DNA of 64,000 nt from Pontibacter diazotrophicus (GCF_003367245.1 NZ_QRGR01000026.1:25584-89583); one strand, 5' to 3'; positions 24,746 to 35,100 are shown, counted from the stretch's first letter. A program made the numbers and translations. Notes: a model not told the origin generated them from the sequence alone.

Positions 24746-27712
24746 ATGGCTATCAAAAGAGGCTCTTCTCTGTTACTGCTTGCGCTGGGCTTAACGTTCA
24801 CGCAGTGTAAAAATGAGACATACCAGACACAGTCAACAACTGACACAACAGCAGCGGCCGCCACGGCTCCTGCAGAAAAAGAATATACCTATGAAACGGC
24901 GCCTAACGACCCGCTGAACGCTCGTATTTATACCCTGGATAACGGCCTGAAAGTATACCTGACGGATTACGAAGAGGCACCGCGCATTCAGACATACATT
25001 GCCGTACGTGCGGGTAGCAAAAACGACCCTGCTGACGCCACTGGTCTGGCCCACTACCTCGAACACATGGTGTTTAAGGGCACCACAGAACTAGGCACTG
25101 CCAATTGGGAGAAAGAGCAGGAAGAGCTGGCAAAGATTGAGGCGCTGTATGAGCAATACCGCAATACCTCTGACACGGCCATGCGTAAGAAGATTTATAA
25201 CCAAATCGACAGCGTGTCCGGTGTGGCAGCGACTTACGCCATTGCCAATGAGTACGACAAGGCTACAACGGCCATCGGTGCCAAAGGAACAAACGCCTAT
25301 ACCTGGGTAGACCAGACAGTGTACGTGAACGATATTCCGAGCAACCAGATGGAGCGCTGGCTGGAATTGGAGGCAGACCGCTTCCGGGAGATGGTACCGC
25401 GCCTGTTCCATACGGAACTGGAGGCGGTGTACGAAGAAAAGAACCGCTCCCTGGACAGCGACGCCCGCAAAGTGGCAGAAGTGATCAACACTGAATTGTT
25501 CCCGACGCACCAATACGGCACACAATCAACCATCGGTACCATTGAGCACCTGAAAAACCCGTCTATAACGGCCATTAAGAATTATTTTGATAGATATTAT
25601 GTGCCGAACAACATGGCCATCGCCATGTCAGGTGACCTCGACTTTGATGAGACAATCCGCCTGATTGATAAGTATTGGGGAGAGTTAGAGCAGCAGCCAG
25701 TACCCGCTTTTAATGTGGCGCAGGAGCAGCCAATTCAGCAGCCAATTGTAAAAGAAGTACTTGGCCCGGATGCAGAGAACGTGTCCATTGCTTACCGCAC
25801 ACCGGGCATCAACACAAAAGACGCCCTGGTGGTGCAGATGATCAGTAACTTGCTGTACAACGGCGCTGCCGGCCTGATTGACCTGAACCTGAACCAGCAG
25901 CAAAAAGTACTGCGCTCTTACGCCTACGATACGCCCATGAAAGACTACGGAACGTTCCGGATGTCTGGTATGCCGCGCCAGGGCCAGTCGCTGGACCAGG
26001 TGCGTGACCTGTTGCTGACGCAGCTGGACATGATCAAGAAAGGCCAGTTTGATGAGGAACTGATGACGGCGGTGGTGAACAACGACAAGATCAACACTAT
26101 GCAGGCCTACGAAGACAACAGCAACCGAGCAGATGCCTTTGTAACTTCCTTTATTTATGAAATGCCGTGGCAGAAGTTTGTAAGTCGCCCAGCCGAGTTT
26201 GCGCAAATCACAAAGCAGGACGTGATAGATGTGGCCAACAAGTACTTTAACAACAACTATGTACTGGTGTACAAACGCACTGGCGAGGACCCAGACGCGC
26301 AGAAGGTAGAGAAGCCAACCATTACGCCGGTAGCTGTTAACCGCGATGCGCAATCCGGATACTATAAGAACTTCCTTGCCCAAGAAAGCACAGTAGAGCC
26401 GCTGCAGCCGGTGTTTATTGACTACACCAAAGATATCACTGAGACACAGCTAAAGAACAACATTTCGCTGCTGCACACACAGAACAAGGACAATGGCCTG
26501 TTCCAACTGTACTACATCCTGGACATGGGCACCAACAACGACCAGAAACTGGGTATGGCAGTGAACTACCTGAAGTACCTTGGTACCGACAAATACACAG
26601 CCGAGGAACTGCAGAAGGAGTTTTACAAACTAGGGAATTCATTTGATGTATTCTCTTCCGGCGACCAGGTATATGTGAGCCTGACAGGCCTGGATGAGAA
26701 CTTTGAGCAAGGGCTCAACCTCTTCGAGAGCGTACTGGCCAATCCGAAGCCAGACCAGCAGGCGCTGAACGACATGGTGGCCGGCACCTTGAAAGCCCGA
26801 GAAGATGCAAAGAAGAACAAAGGTGTTATTCTGCAGCAGGCGATGGTGAATTATGCCAAGTATGGCCCTAAGAATCCATTCAACACACTGCTCACAGAAC
26901 AGGAACTCAAGGCTGTGAAGCCGCAGGAGTTGGTGGATATCATCAAGAGCATTCCCACTTATGAGCACCGCGTACTGTACTACGGCCCACGTGAAACAGA
27001 TAACCTTGTGGCTACTTTAAACACTGGCCACAACGTGCCTCCTACCCTTAAACCGGTGCCTGCCGAAAAAGTATACGCTGAAATCGATTTTGAACAACCA
27101 ACTGTTTACTGGGCTGACTATGACATGGTACAGGCCGAAATGCTGTTCCTGAGCAAGTCGGTACCTTACACCAAAGATATTGTACCAGTGGTAAGGCTGT
27201 ACAACGAGTACATGGGCGGTATCGTGTTCCAGGACCTGCGCGAGTCAAAGGCACTGGCTTACTCTACTTACTCTTTCTACTCGCCAGCCTCCAAACAAGG
27301 CCGCGCAAATTACCTGTTATCGTACATCGGCGCACAGTCTGATAAACTGGCAGAAGCCATGGCAGGTATGCAGGCGTTGCTAACTGAGATGCCTCTGGCA
27401 GATGCAAACTTCCAGAATGCCCGTGCCTCTCTGCGCAATAGCATTTCGACAGAACGTATCACCAAATCAGGCATCCTGTTCGACTACGAGCGTGCCAAAA
27501 AGCTGGGGCTGAGCCACGACATCCGTCAGGATGTGTACCAAAGCACCAACAGCATGACCTTTGACCAGATGAAAGAGTTTCAGCAGAAATACATTAAAGC
27601 CCAGCCACAGGCTATTCTGGTGATTGGCTCTAAAGATAAGCTGAACTTTAAAGAGTTGGAGAAATACGGACAGGTGAAGCAATTGGATTTGAAAGAATTG
27701 TTTGGGTATTAA
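24746..27712 (+). CDS. M16 family zinc metallopeptidase, lipoprotein
   Basis: 988 residues from ATG 24746, chosen because it gives a lipoprotein signal MAIKRGSSLLLLALGLTFTQC; the longer frame starts inside the terminator. Two M16 halves: the active one carries the inverted zinc motif HYLEH at 103-107 with the distal Glu in ELEAVYEEKN about 75 residues later, and the second, inactive half starts near residue 550. It should act as a peptidase clam-shell on short peptides in the periplasm, anchored in the envelope. Full length for the two-domain pitrilysin type. Monocistronic. Confidence 0.93.
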   Translation: MAIKRGSSLLLLALGLTFTQCKNETYQTQSTTDTTAAAATAPAEKEYTYETAPNDPLNARIYTLDNGLKVYLTDYEEAPRIQTYIAVRAGSKNDPADATGLAHYLEHMVFKGTTELGTANWEKEQEELAKIEALYEQYRNTSDTAMRKKIYNQIDSVSGVAATYAIANEYDKATTAIGAKGTNAYTWVDQTVYVNDIPSNQMERWLELEADRFREMVPRLFHTELEAVYEEKNRSLDSDARKVAEVINTELFPTHQYGTQSTIGTIEHLKNPSITAIKNYFDRYYVPNNMAIAMSGDLDFDETIRLIDKYWGELEQQPVPAFNVAQEQPIQQPIVKEVLGPDAENVSIAYRTPGINTKDALVVQMISNLLYNGAAGLIDLNLNQQQKVLRSYAYDTPMKDYGTFRMSGMPRQGQSLDQVRDLLLTQLDMIKKGQFDEELMTAVVNNDKINTMQAYEDNSNRADAFVTSFIYEMPWQKFVSRPAEFAQITKQDVIDVANKYFNNNYVLVYKRTGEDPDAQKVEKPTITPVAVNRDAQSGYYKNFLAQESTVEPLQPVFIDYTKDITETQLKNNISLLHTQNKDNGLFQLYYILDMGTNNDQKLGMAVNYLKYLGTDKYTAEELQKEFYKLGNSFDVFSSGDQVYVSLTGLDENFEQGLNLFESVLANPKPDQQALNDMVAGTLKAREDAKKNKGVILQQAMVNYAKYGPKNPFNTLLTEQELKAVKPQELVDIIKSIPTYEHRVLYYGPRETDNLVATLNTGHNVPPTLKPVPAEKVYAEIDFEQPTVYWADYDMVQAEMLFLSKSVPYTKDIVPVVRLYNEYMGGIVFQDLRESKALAYSTYSFYSPASKQGRANYLLSYIGAQSDKLAEAMAGMQALLTEMPLADANFQNARASLRNSISTERITKSGILFDYERAKKLGLSHDIRQDVYQSTNSMTFDQMKEFQQKYIKAQPQAILVIGSKDKLNFKELEKYGQVKQLDLKELFGY

Positions 27713-27723
27713 CCTCCCCCTTG

Positions 27724-27747
27724 CCCCCTCCTAAAAACAGGAGGGGG
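27724..27747. repeat. GC-rich short hairpin repeat
   Basis: CCCCCTCCT pairs with AGGAGGGGG over AAAAAC, 11 bp after the M16 stop. Related in sequence style to the CCCCTCCTT hairpin at 58768 inside the nuo operon, so probably a member of a dispersed palindromic family. Confidence 0.55.
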
Positions 27748-27799
27748 TATTTTGCCTTTGGATTTCAAATGCAGAGACGCAATATCTTTCGGCTCTGTC

Positions 27800-27842
27800 A
27801 AAACAAAAGCGGCAGCCAGCGTATGGCTGCCGCTTTTGTTTT
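27800..27842. terminator. Intrinsic terminator after the M16 gene
   Basis: Perfect 19-bp stem (AAAACAAAAGCGGCAGCCA with its complement) around loop GCGTA, ending in TTTTGTTTT. The rest of the 447-bp gap to 28159 shows no gene. Confidence 0.85.
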
Positions 27843-28159
27843 GCCTCTTCCCTCTACATAGCAGGGATGAAACACGCTCTACAGCCGTCGGCCTTACTAC
27901 CTATTTTCACCAGCAAGCGGAAAGGTAGAGATTTATAGTTGTTAGTAAAAAATCTACCACCGGCGTCTAACTCCGGAAAGCAAGGAAGTTTTTAAGGTTT
28001 AGCTGTTTCGGCTGCACAATGCTGAAGATTTTATGATTAATCGATAATTAATCTGAGAAGTAGCCGATAAAAACCTAAAACAATATATGAATCAGCAGGT
28101 TAGAACAATACTGCTGTTCATAAAGCAGACTTTTTATTTTAACCTTCAATAATAAAACT

Positions 28160-29005
28160 ATGCTAAACCAATTAACCAACCTCAAATTAATAGCGCTACT
28201 TCTGGTTTGCTCTACCTTTGCCTTTACCAGTTGTAAAGATGTTGACGATGATTTCCCGACACCTTTTAAGGATGTTAAAGTGTATGAGCTGAAATCTGTG
28301 GCAGACCCGAACATAGAGGGAACAGCAACATTTGCAAAGCTTAACGACGGTGCCACCTCTATCACCATACAGTTAACGGGTACCCCAGCCGGAGGCAGGC
28401 ATCCTGCGCACATTCATGGTAACACAGCTGTAGAAGGCGGTGGTATCGAGATATCCTTACAACCCGTAGTCGGCGCAACCGGACGAAGTATAACGATTGT
28501 TAGGGAAACAGACGCCGGAACGCCTATTTCTTATGAGGAGTTGCTGCACTATGATGGTTACATTAACGTGCACCTAAGCGAGGATAATCTGGCAACTATC
28601 GTGGCACAAGGCGATATTGGCCAAAATGAACTGACAGGTGAGTCTAAAGAGTATGTTCTGGAAGAAAGAGCTGTACCTGGAATCAACGGAACGGTTTTAT
28701 TCGAAGAAAGAAATAACGGTGAGGCGTTGGCCACCATTTCACTTGCAGGCACCCCTGATGGCGGCGAGCACCCTGCGCATATTCACCAGAATTCTGCTGA
28801 GGAAGGCGGTGGCATTGTGTATACCTTCACTCCTGTAAATGGTACCACCGGTATGAGCAAATCAAATGTTGCTGCCCTCGATGACGGCACTCCGTTCGGC
28901 TATGCCGATGTACTAACTTATAATGGCTATGTGAATGTACACCTGAGTGCTGCTGACCTGGCGACGATAGTGGCGCAAGGTAATATTGGCTCTAATGAAG
29001 ATTAG
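28160..29005 (+). CDS. Lipoprotein with two CHRD domains
   Basis: 281 residues. Lipoprotein signal with FAFTSC near residue 25. Two CHRD domains in tandem (about 40-150 and 160-275), each containing the pattern LxGTPxGGxHPAHIHxNxAxEGGGI and ending YVNVHLS...LATIVAQGNIG. CHRD domains occur in chordin and in many bacterial surface proteins of unknown function; the paired histidines (HPAHIH) suggest metal binding. The two copies are clearly an internal duplication. Stands alone between terminators, so regulated by itself. Confidence 0.88.
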   Translation: MLNQLTNLKLIALLLVCSTFAFTSCKDVDDDFPTPFKDVKVYELKSVADPNIEGTATFAKLNDGATSITIQLTGTPAGGRHPAHIHGNTAVEGGGIEISLQPVVGATGRSITIVRETDAGTPISYEELLHYDGYINVHLSEDNLATIVAQGDIGQNELTGESKEYVLEERAVPGINGTVLFEERNNGEALATISLAGTPDGGEHPAHIHQNSAEEGGGIVYTFTPVNGTTGMSKSNVAALDDGTPFGYADVLTYNGYVNVHLSAADLATIVAQGNIGSNED

Positions 29006-29027
29006 TTGATAGCTTTCAAGTTTTATA

Positions 29028-29068
29028 AAAAAGAGGAGGTCTCCACTGATGGGAGACCTCCTCTTTTT
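29028..29068 (+). terminator. Intrinsic terminator of the CHRD gene
   Basis: AAAAAGAGGAGGTCTCC pairs exactly with GGAGACCTCCTCTTTTT, 22 bp after the stop codon. Confidence 0.9.
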
Positions 29069-29235
29069 ACAGGTAACGCATCACAAAATTTGCAGATTCA
29101 CCGTTTTTGTTGTTTTCACCAACCTCACCTGTAAAAGCTGTAGCGTTTTGTTAACGGTAAAAACCAACAAGGGTGGGAAATATCAAAAGCTAGCATGTAA
29201 AAAGGCAAGAGCAACAAGATCCCATCAGCAATAAA

Positions 29236-29267
29236 AAAGGCTGCCTGAGATGTTCTCTGGCAGCCTT
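29236..29267 (-). terminator. Terminator of icd
   Basis: AAAGGCTGCC pairs with GGCAGCCTTT, extended by TGAGA against TCTCT with one mismatch; on the minus strand it is followed by TTTTTAT. It lies 24 bp after the icd stop. The 160 bp between it and the CHRD terminator hold no convincing gene. Confidence 0.75.
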
Positions 29268-29290
29268 TCCTTTTATACTTGATACTTCTC

Positions 29291-31519
29291 CTAGAAACTA
29301 GCTAGTGCACTATTCAAGGTTTCGCTTGGGCGCATGGCTTTAACAGCTTTGTCTGTATCCGGGTGGAAATAGCCGCCTAGCTCTACAGACTGGCCTTGTA
29401 CGGAATTCAGCTCACTTACAATCTTCTCTTCGTTCTCGCCCAGCTCCTTCGCCAGTTTTGAGAATCTTTCCTCTAGCTCTTTATCTTTAGACTGCTCAGC
29501 CAAAGCCTCTGCCCAATAAAGCGCCAGGTAGAAGTGGCTACCGCGGTTGTCGATACCTCCCACTCTGCGGGTTGGTGACTTGTCTTTCTCCAGGAACTCT
29601 GCGTTTGCTTTGTTCAGGGCTTCTGCTAACACCTCAGCCTTTCCGTTTTTGGACTTGTAAGCCAGGTCTTCCAACGAAACAGCAAGGGCCAGAAACTCAC
29701 CCAGCGAATCCCAGCGCAGGTAGTTCTCTTCCATGAACTGCTCCACGTGCTTCGGTGCAGATCCACCGGCACCTGTCTCAAAAAGGCCACCGCCATTCAG
29801 AAGCGGAACAATGGAAAGCATTTTGGCACTGGTACCCAGCTCTAAAATCGGAAATAAATCTGTTAAGTAGTCGCGCAGCACGTTGCCTGTTACAGAAATA
29901 GTGTCTTTGCCAGCTCTGGCACGCTCTAGGGTATAACGCATCGCCTCTACCGGAGACATGATTTTGATTTCAAGGCCATTCGTGTCATGGTCCTGCAGGT
30001 AGCGGTTTACTTTCTCAATTAGGTTAGCATCGTGTGCTCTGTTCGAATCCAGCCAGAAGATAGCAGGTGTGTTCGTGATTCTTGCTCTGGTTACAGCCAG
30101 TTTCACCCAGTCCTGAATAGGGAGGTCTTTGGTCTGTGTCATTCTGAAGATATCACCTTCTTCTACTTTTTGCTCCAGCAGGATATTACCGGATGCATCT
30201 ACCACGCGCACAGTACCACTTTCTGTCATCTCGAAAGTTTTATCGTGCGAACCATATTCTTCCGCCTTTTGGGCCATCAGTCCAATGTTCGGAACAGTAC
30301 CCATGGTGGTCACATTAAAAGCGCCGTTCTCTTTATGGAAATCGATTACTTCCTGATAAATACCGGCATAGCTACGGTCCGGGATAATGGCTTTGGTATC
30401 GTGCAACTGGCCATCAGGTCCCCACATTTTACCGGAAGAACGGATGGCTGCCGGCATAGAGGCATCAATGATCACATCACTTGGCACGTGCAGGTTAGTG
30501 ATTCCCTTATCAGAGTTAACCATCGCCAGCTTAGGCCCTTTTTCATAGGCGGCCTTCAGGTCAGCTTCTATTTCGGAGCGCTTGTCTTCAGGCAGATTTT
30601 TGATTTTAGCATATACATCGCCTAGACCATTGTTAGGAGACACTCCTAGCTCCTCGAAAGTAGCTGCGTGCTTCTCGAACACATCTTTGAAGAAAACCGT
30701 AACCGCATGCCCAAACATAATAGGGTCAGACACCTTCATCATGGTTGCTTTCAGGTGAAGCGATAACAGTACGTCATTCTTTTTTGCGTCCTCTATCTCC
30801 TTTTCCAAAAAGGAGCGCAATGCCTTTCTGCTCATTACAGCAGAATCGATCACTTCGCCTTCCTTCAGGCTTGTCTTCTCTTTCAGCGATTTGGTGCTAC
30901 CGTCAGCAGCAACGAATTCTATCTTAACATCACCGGCCTTTTCCACAACAGCAGACTTTTCGCTACCATAAAAATCGCCTCCGTCCATATGGGCCACATG
31001 CGTTTTTGAATCAGAGCTCCATTCTCCCATAGAGTGTGGGTTCTTTTTAGCGTATTGTTTTACAGCCTCTGCTACTCTGCGGTCAGAGTTTCCTTCCCGT
31101 AGAACAGGGTTCACAGCGCTACCAAGAATCCTGGCATAGCGCGCTTTCGTTTCCTTTTCAGCATCATTTTTAGGCTCCGACGGGTAGTCCGGGATGTTGT
31201 ATCCCTGCCCCTGAAGTTCTTTAATGGCTGCTGTTAATTGCGGAATAGAGGCGCTGATATTCGGTAGCTTGATGATATTGGCTTCCGGAGTTTTCGCTAA
31301 CTCTCCCAGGTAAGCCAGGTCATCGTTTTGTTTCTGGTCTTCGGTCAGGTTTTCAGGGAAAGTGGCGATGATGCGTCCGGCAAGTGAGATGTCTCTTGTT
31401 TCTACCTCAATACCAGCGGCCTTTGTAAAGGTCTCTACGATTGGCAGGAAAGAGCGTGTTGCCAACGCTGGCGCTTCATCAGTTATGGTATAAACAATTT
31501 TAGCTGATTTTTCTGTCAT
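29291..31519 (-). CDS. icd: NADP-dependent isocitrate dehydrogenase, monomeric type
   Basis: 742 residues, the length of the monomeric (IDH-II) class and unlike the 400-residue dimeric class. Converts isocitrate to 2-oxoglutarate and makes NADPH in the TCA cycle. Family blocks: YTITDEAPALATRSFLPI at the start, LPNISASIPQLTAAIKELQ near 85, NPVLREGNSDRR near 135, SMGEWSSDSKTHVAHMDGGDF near 160, IPDRSYAGIYQEVIDF near 385 and HYLRWDSLGEFLAL-like ENYLRWDSLGEFLALAVSLE near 610. Monocistronic with own terminator. Confidence 0.97.
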   Translation of the reverse strand: MTEKSAKIVYTITDEAPALATRSFLPIVETFTKAAGIEVETRDISLAGRIIATFPENLTEDQKQNDDLAYLGELAKTPEANIIKLPNISASIPQLTAAIKELQGQGYNIPDYPSEPKNDAEKETKARYARILGSAVNPVLREGNSDRRVAEAVKQYAKKNPHSMGEWSSDSKTHVAHMDGGDFYGSEKSAVVEKAGDVKIEFVAADGSTKSLKEKTSLKEGEVIDSAVMSRKALRSFLEKEIEDAKKNDVLLSLHLKATMMKVSDPIMFGHAVTVFFKDVFEKHAATFEELGVSPNNGLGDVYAKIKNLPEDKRSEIEADLKAAYEKGPKLAMVNSDKGITNLHVPSDVIIDASMPAAIRSSGKMWGPDGQLHDTKAIIPDRSYAGIYQEVIDFHKENGAFNVTTMGTVPNIGLMAQKAEEYGSHDKTFEMTESGTVRVVDASGNILLEQKVEEGDIFRMTQTKDLPIQDWVKLAVTRARITNTPAIFWLDSNRAHDANLIEKVNRYLQDHDTNGLEIKIMSPVEAMRYTLERARAGKDTISVTGNVLRDYLTDLFPILELGTSAKMLSIVPLLNGGGLFETGAGGSAPKHVEQFMEENYLRWDSLGEFLALAVSLEDLAYKSKNGKAEVLAEALNKANAEFLEKDKSPTRRVGGIDNRGSHFYLALYWAEALAEQSKDKELEERFSKLAKELGENEEKIVSELNSVQGQSVELGGYFHPDTDKAVKAMRPSETLNSALASF

Positions 31520-31797
31520 TTTATTCTTTCAGTTTAATTTATATTAACACCATTGAGGTGAGTGAGTACAAGTTATAATAGCAAATATAAGAGTCTTTTT
31601 AATATAGGCTAATTCAGAACAGGCTTTCCTACTATACGTGTAAACTAACATTGAGCCTGCTCTACTATACAAAATCTGCTATTCCGCTAAAGGATTCTGA
31701 ACCTGGTGACAATATCAGGAAAGTATAGTTTAGCTATCTGTAGAAAGTGATGCCTGGAAAAGCGCCACTAAAAGCACAACAGCTTTTACACACTACA

Positions 31798-33336
31798 TTA
31801 GTGCAGCAATAGCTGGGGTTGATTATTATGCCATTTCAGCCTTCCTACTTCCCGCCATGGCCTGTCAATTTGCTTCTGTAGATAATTTTTCTCCCAGTTA
31901 AACTGTACGGTCGCCTCTTTGCCCAGTACTCTGAAAGTAGCGTCCTGTAACGGTATGTTATGCTTTGCAGCCCAGAACGCAGTAAACTTTACCAGTCCGT
32001 CCTTTACCTGGGCTGTATCTTCAGGATAAGCGCCAATGGTCCGGGACCATTTGGTGAACATCCTGCCAAAGCTGTAAACAGAGGCCTTTCCTTGCCTGTC
32101 GATGATGGGTAACCAAGCCGTCTCCTTGTTTGGAGCGACATATTCCACAGCCAGTATGTTGTAGCTGCCTTCTTGAAAACCAGTGTATATCAGGTTTTCT
32201 GTTACACCCAACAGCTTCGCATTGATGACTTCCAGAGGAAGAAATATTTTTGCAGTATAGGAGCGGAGCGTTGATGTACCAGTGTATGCGCTGGCATTGA
32301 TAACCAAAGGAGCATGCAGCAACTTAATCAGTTGGGCCAACACGAGGTAACAGGTGAAGAAATACAGCAGCTTCACTTTTACCTCCTCCCGCTGCGTGCC
32401 GCTGTTGCCGTTTGCCTCTTGCTTTACCTGCCCGTTCTCCGGCAATACAACTAAAAAGGGCTTCAACCACGAAAATTGGTGCATAGTGAATATGCTGTTA
32501 CTGCGCCTCCCCTCCTTTCCACTGATTTTAGACCAGAAACTATCCGGCAGCAACAGCATGTATACCCCGGCAAAGGTGAGGCCGAAGGAGGGTATAGGAA
32601 AGGTGAAGACAATACCCAAATGCATGCTTACGCCAAATAACGCCAGCCAAGGCCTGATTTTCCGGAAAGGCAGCAGGAAGATAAACAGCACCTCGAACAG
32701 CATTACCATATAGCCCAGGCCCATTACAAGCTCCTTCTGGTTCAGCAGCCAAAAATGAGCGGTGTAGATTTGGTTCGGAAGCGAGGCAGGTAGCCATACA
32801 CCTAGTCCTTTCAGCCACATAGCAGATGCCGCTTTATGGAAAAAGGAATCTACGTATTGGAGGCAGAGCACCAGCAGAACTGGTAAGAAATAATAGACTT
32901 TTCGCACCTTCTGCTCTCCCGCCTGAGGCGCTTGAAGCTTATACAGAAAATTATCTACAGACCATGTGCTGGCAATAGGCAGTATAATCAGCAGAAAGCT
33001 AAGGCCGACTAAAGCAGCATCAAAATGATACTTGACAGTGGTAAAAGAAGAGAAGAAAACCAGTACCAGCACATAATTGATAATGGCAACGGTTCTGGTA
33101 AAAAAGCCTATTAACAGAAAGAACAGCACGCCTAACCAGCCAAGCAGCACCAGCGAAAAGCTGAGTTCCGCCTCCACTATATAAGGTATGGGGTCGAAGT
33201 AGAGGTGGCGGAAGTAAAAAACTTTTGCCACTTCTATTAGCAGGATAAGGCTGAAGAAAACCCGGAAGGCACTTAATCCTAAACCAGTAACTCGTGTCTG
33301 ACAAAGTTTTTTAAACTTAGCGTAAAAAGGGAGCAT
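31798..33336 (-). CDS. HTTM domain membrane protein (vitamin K-dependent gamma-carboxylase-like)
   Basis: 512 residues. The N-terminal 290 residues hold about seven to eight membrane helices with the HTTM pattern (LSAFRVFFSLILLIEVAKVFYFRHLYFDP; YHFDAALVGLSFLL; VDSFFHKAASAMWLKG; FGVSMHLGIVFTFP). HTTM proteins are distant relatives of vertebrate vitamin K-dependent gamma-glutamyl carboxylase; bacterial functions are mostly unknown. After another helix near 325-345 comes a soluble C-terminal domain of about 150 residues. No partner gene adjoins it. Function therefore left open. Confidence 0.82.
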   Translation of the reverse strand: MLPFYAKFKKLCQTRVTGLGLSAFRVFFSLILLIEVAKVFYFRHLYFDPIPYIVEAELSFSLVLLGWLGVLFFLLIGFFTRTVAIINYVLVLVFFSSFTTVKYHFDAALVGLSFLLIILPIASTWSVDNFLYKLQAPQAGEQKVRKVYYFLPVLLVLCLQYVDSFFHKAASAMWLKGLGVWLPASLPNQIYTAHFWLLNQKELVMGLGYMVMLFEVLFIFLLPFRKIRPWLALFGVSMHLGIVFTFPIPSFGLTFAGVYMLLLPDSFWSKISGKEGRRSNSIFTMHQFSWLKPFLVVLPENGQVKQEANGNSGTQREEVKVKLLYFFTCYLVLAQLIKLLHAPLVINASAYTGTSTLRSYTAKIFLPLEVINAKLLGVTENLIYTGFQEGSYNILAVEYVAPNKETAWLPIIDRQGKASVYSFGRMFTKWSRTIGAYPEDTAQVKDGLVKFTAFWAAKHNIPLQDATFRVLGKEATVQFNWEKNYLQKQIDRPWREVGRLKWHNNQPQLLLH

Positions 33337-33498
33337 GCGTACGTTTGCAGTAACAGGGCAAGGAGAGAGCTTTAGAGCTAACCCGGGGGCTAAGCTATAA
33401 AATATTTTCTACTATAGCTTAACCGGCTACCTCCTACACCTGCACCCGTACCTGAAAAGCAGCAGGTGAAATCTAAAGTTCAGTGGAGAGAGGCTGCC

Positions 33499-34125
33499 TT
33501 AGAGGCTCTCCTGCTCCTGTAGGAGCTTTATTACCAGTTCGTCGCTTATTTGGGAGAACTCTTCATAAAACTGCCCTACAGCCTGGAAGTAAGGAGGCAC
33601 CAGCAGGCATATCACTTCATCTACCATACTATCAATTTTGTCATAAGCAGAGGAGGATGCAACAGGTACAGCTACCACAATTTTACGCGGTTGTTCTTTT
33701 TTTACCAGTTCTATTGTTGCCATCAGTGTTTTGCCGGTAGCAACACCGTCATCCACAATAATTACTAGCCGGTCTTTCAGGGTCACATGCTCCCGGTCAC
33801 CCATAAAAAGGCTGTACTTCTGGCGCAGGTTTTCCCGGATGCGTTCAACTTCGGCCTCGATGTACTCCGCTGGCACCTCCGCCCTTTCATCCACCGTAAC
33901 GCTCTCGAGGCTGACAGACCCGATGGCGAATTCTGAATTAGATGGGTGTCCGATCTTTTTTGAAAGCGTGACTTCCAGCGGCATCCCCAGGCGCTTCGCA
34001 ATGGGAGCAGCCACTGGCACGCCACCCCGTGGAATAGCTAGTACAGCGCCCTGCTCTCCCCTGTATTTCTCCAGCCGGTCTGCCAGCAGCAGCGCCGCCT
34101 CTTTTCTGTTTCGTATACGTTCCAT
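33499..34125 (-). CDS. Phosphoribosyltransferase family protein
   Basis: 208 residues from ATG 34125 (MERIRNRKEAALLLADRL). A frame open for 33 more codons upstream is translated from the repeat element at 34131-34282 and is rejected as coding. The PRPP-binding loop VIIVDDGVATGKTLMATIE lies near residues 117-135, and GGVPVAAPIAKRLGMPLEV near 35-55 is the hood-side start. Such proteins are commonly encoded next to or fused with dienelactone-hydrolase-like proteins, exactly as here; the joint function is not established. Substrate unknown. Confidence 0.87.
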   Translation of the reverse strand: MERIRNRKEAALLLADRLEKYRGEQGAVLAIPRGGVPVAAPIAKRLGMPLEVTLSKKIGHPSNSEFAIGSVSLESVTVDERAEVPAEYIEAEVERIRENLRQKYSLFMGDREHVTLKDRLVIIVDDGVATGKTLMATIELVKKEQPRKIVVAVPVASSSAYDKIDSMVDEVICLLVPPYFQAVGQFYEEFSQISDELVIKLLQEQESL

Positions 34126-34130
34126 AAAAA

Positions 34131-34282
34131 TCAATTTTGAATGACTGAATTTTGAATAACTGAATTTGAAAGCCAGACATTTGAGTTGCGGGCGCCCAAG
34201 CAGGCAAGCTGGAACTGCCTGCATATCAATTCTATTTTTATTAAATATTCAAAATTCAGTTATTCAAAATTCAAAATTAATT
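34131..34282. repeat. AT-rich inverted-repeat element, copy 1
   Basis: 152 bp. Left end TCAATTTTGAATGACTGAAT and, inverted, right end ATTCAAAATTCAAAATTAAT form imperfect terminal repeats built of TTTTGAAT units and a shared TGAATAACTGAAT core. It fills the gap between two genes completely and supplies the hydrolase stop codon. A second copy is at 35782-35931. Confidence 0.75.
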
Positions 34283-34964
34283 ACGGTTGGCTCTGCCGCA
34301 GCGGCTGCTGCTTTTTGGGCGCGAGGTACTTCCTAAACCAATCGGTGGCCAATTGTGCCGCCATTTCCAGTGCCCCCGGCTCTTCGAAAAGGTGTGTGGC
34401 ATCCGGTACAATCTCTACATCTTTGATGCCCAGCAGTTGGTTGCTTGCCTGGATGTTCATCTCCAGCACGTTTTCATCTTTTCCGCCCACAATGAGCAAA
34501 ACAGGAGACTTCACGTCTGGCAGGGCCGTATCGGCTAAGTCGGGCCGCCCTCCCCTACTCACCACGCACTGGATAATATCTCCTCCTAAAGCAGCAGCGG
34601 CACCCAGGGCAGCTGCCGCACCTGTGCTAGCACCAAAATAGGCAAAGTTATAGGTATTGGTTCTTGGGTCTTTCTGAAGCCAATAGGTGGTTTCAATCAT
34701 ACGCTGGGTCAACAGCGGAATATCAAACGGCTTGCTTCCCTCCTCATCTTCTTCGGGAGTAAGTAAATCGAAAAGCAAGGTGCCAAAGCTAGAATTTTGC
34801 AGGTGCTCCGCCACAAATCGGTTCCGCTCGCTGAGACGGCTACTGCCACTTCCATGCGCAAAGACCACGAGGCCTTTTGCTTCTTCCGGAATGGCGAGGT
34901 CTCCGATTAGCGCCGCATCCGGCATATCAATTCGTACACTTTCGTTAATAATATAGTTTGCCAT
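34281..34964 (-). CDS. Dienelactone hydrolase family alpha/beta hydrolase
   Basis: 227 residues. Oxyanion-side HGSGSSRLSERNRFVAEHL near 33-50, nucleophile elbow AYFGASTGAAAALGAAAAL near 106-125 (GxSxG), acid in LLIVGGKDENV near 173 and catalytic His in PDATHLFEEPGALE near 201: a complete triad. Cytosolic. Lies upstream of the phosphoribosyltransferase on the same strand, separated only by the AT-rich repeat, and the pairing is common in bacteria. The substrate is not predictable. The stop codon lies within the end of that repeat. Confidence 0.88.
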   Translation of the reverse strand: MANYIINESVRIDMPDAALIGDLAIPEEAKGLVVFAHGSGSSRLSERNRFVAEHLQNSSFGTLLFDLLTPEEDEEGSKPFDIPLLTQRMIETTYWLQKDPRTNTYNFAYFGASTGAAAALGAAAALGGDIIQCVVSRGGRPDLADTALPDVKSPVLLIVGGKDENVLEMNIQASNQLLGIKDVEIVPDATHLFEEPGALEMAAQLATDWFRKYLAPKKQQPLRQSQP

Positions 34965-35100
34965 AGTTTATTTGTATAGTTCAGACAGCGGCCATGTTAC
35001 CAAAGCCTACTATGGAGGTACGACCTCCCCCATCCAAAGTTCAAAGGGCACAACTCCCTACCTGCCATCTACCGTAATCAGTATACTGGAACCAATTACT

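Noticed and set aside
34126..34224. N-terminal extension of the phosphoribosyltransferase
   Set aside because: The 33 extra codons are the AT-rich repeat element read through; the family starts at MERIRN.
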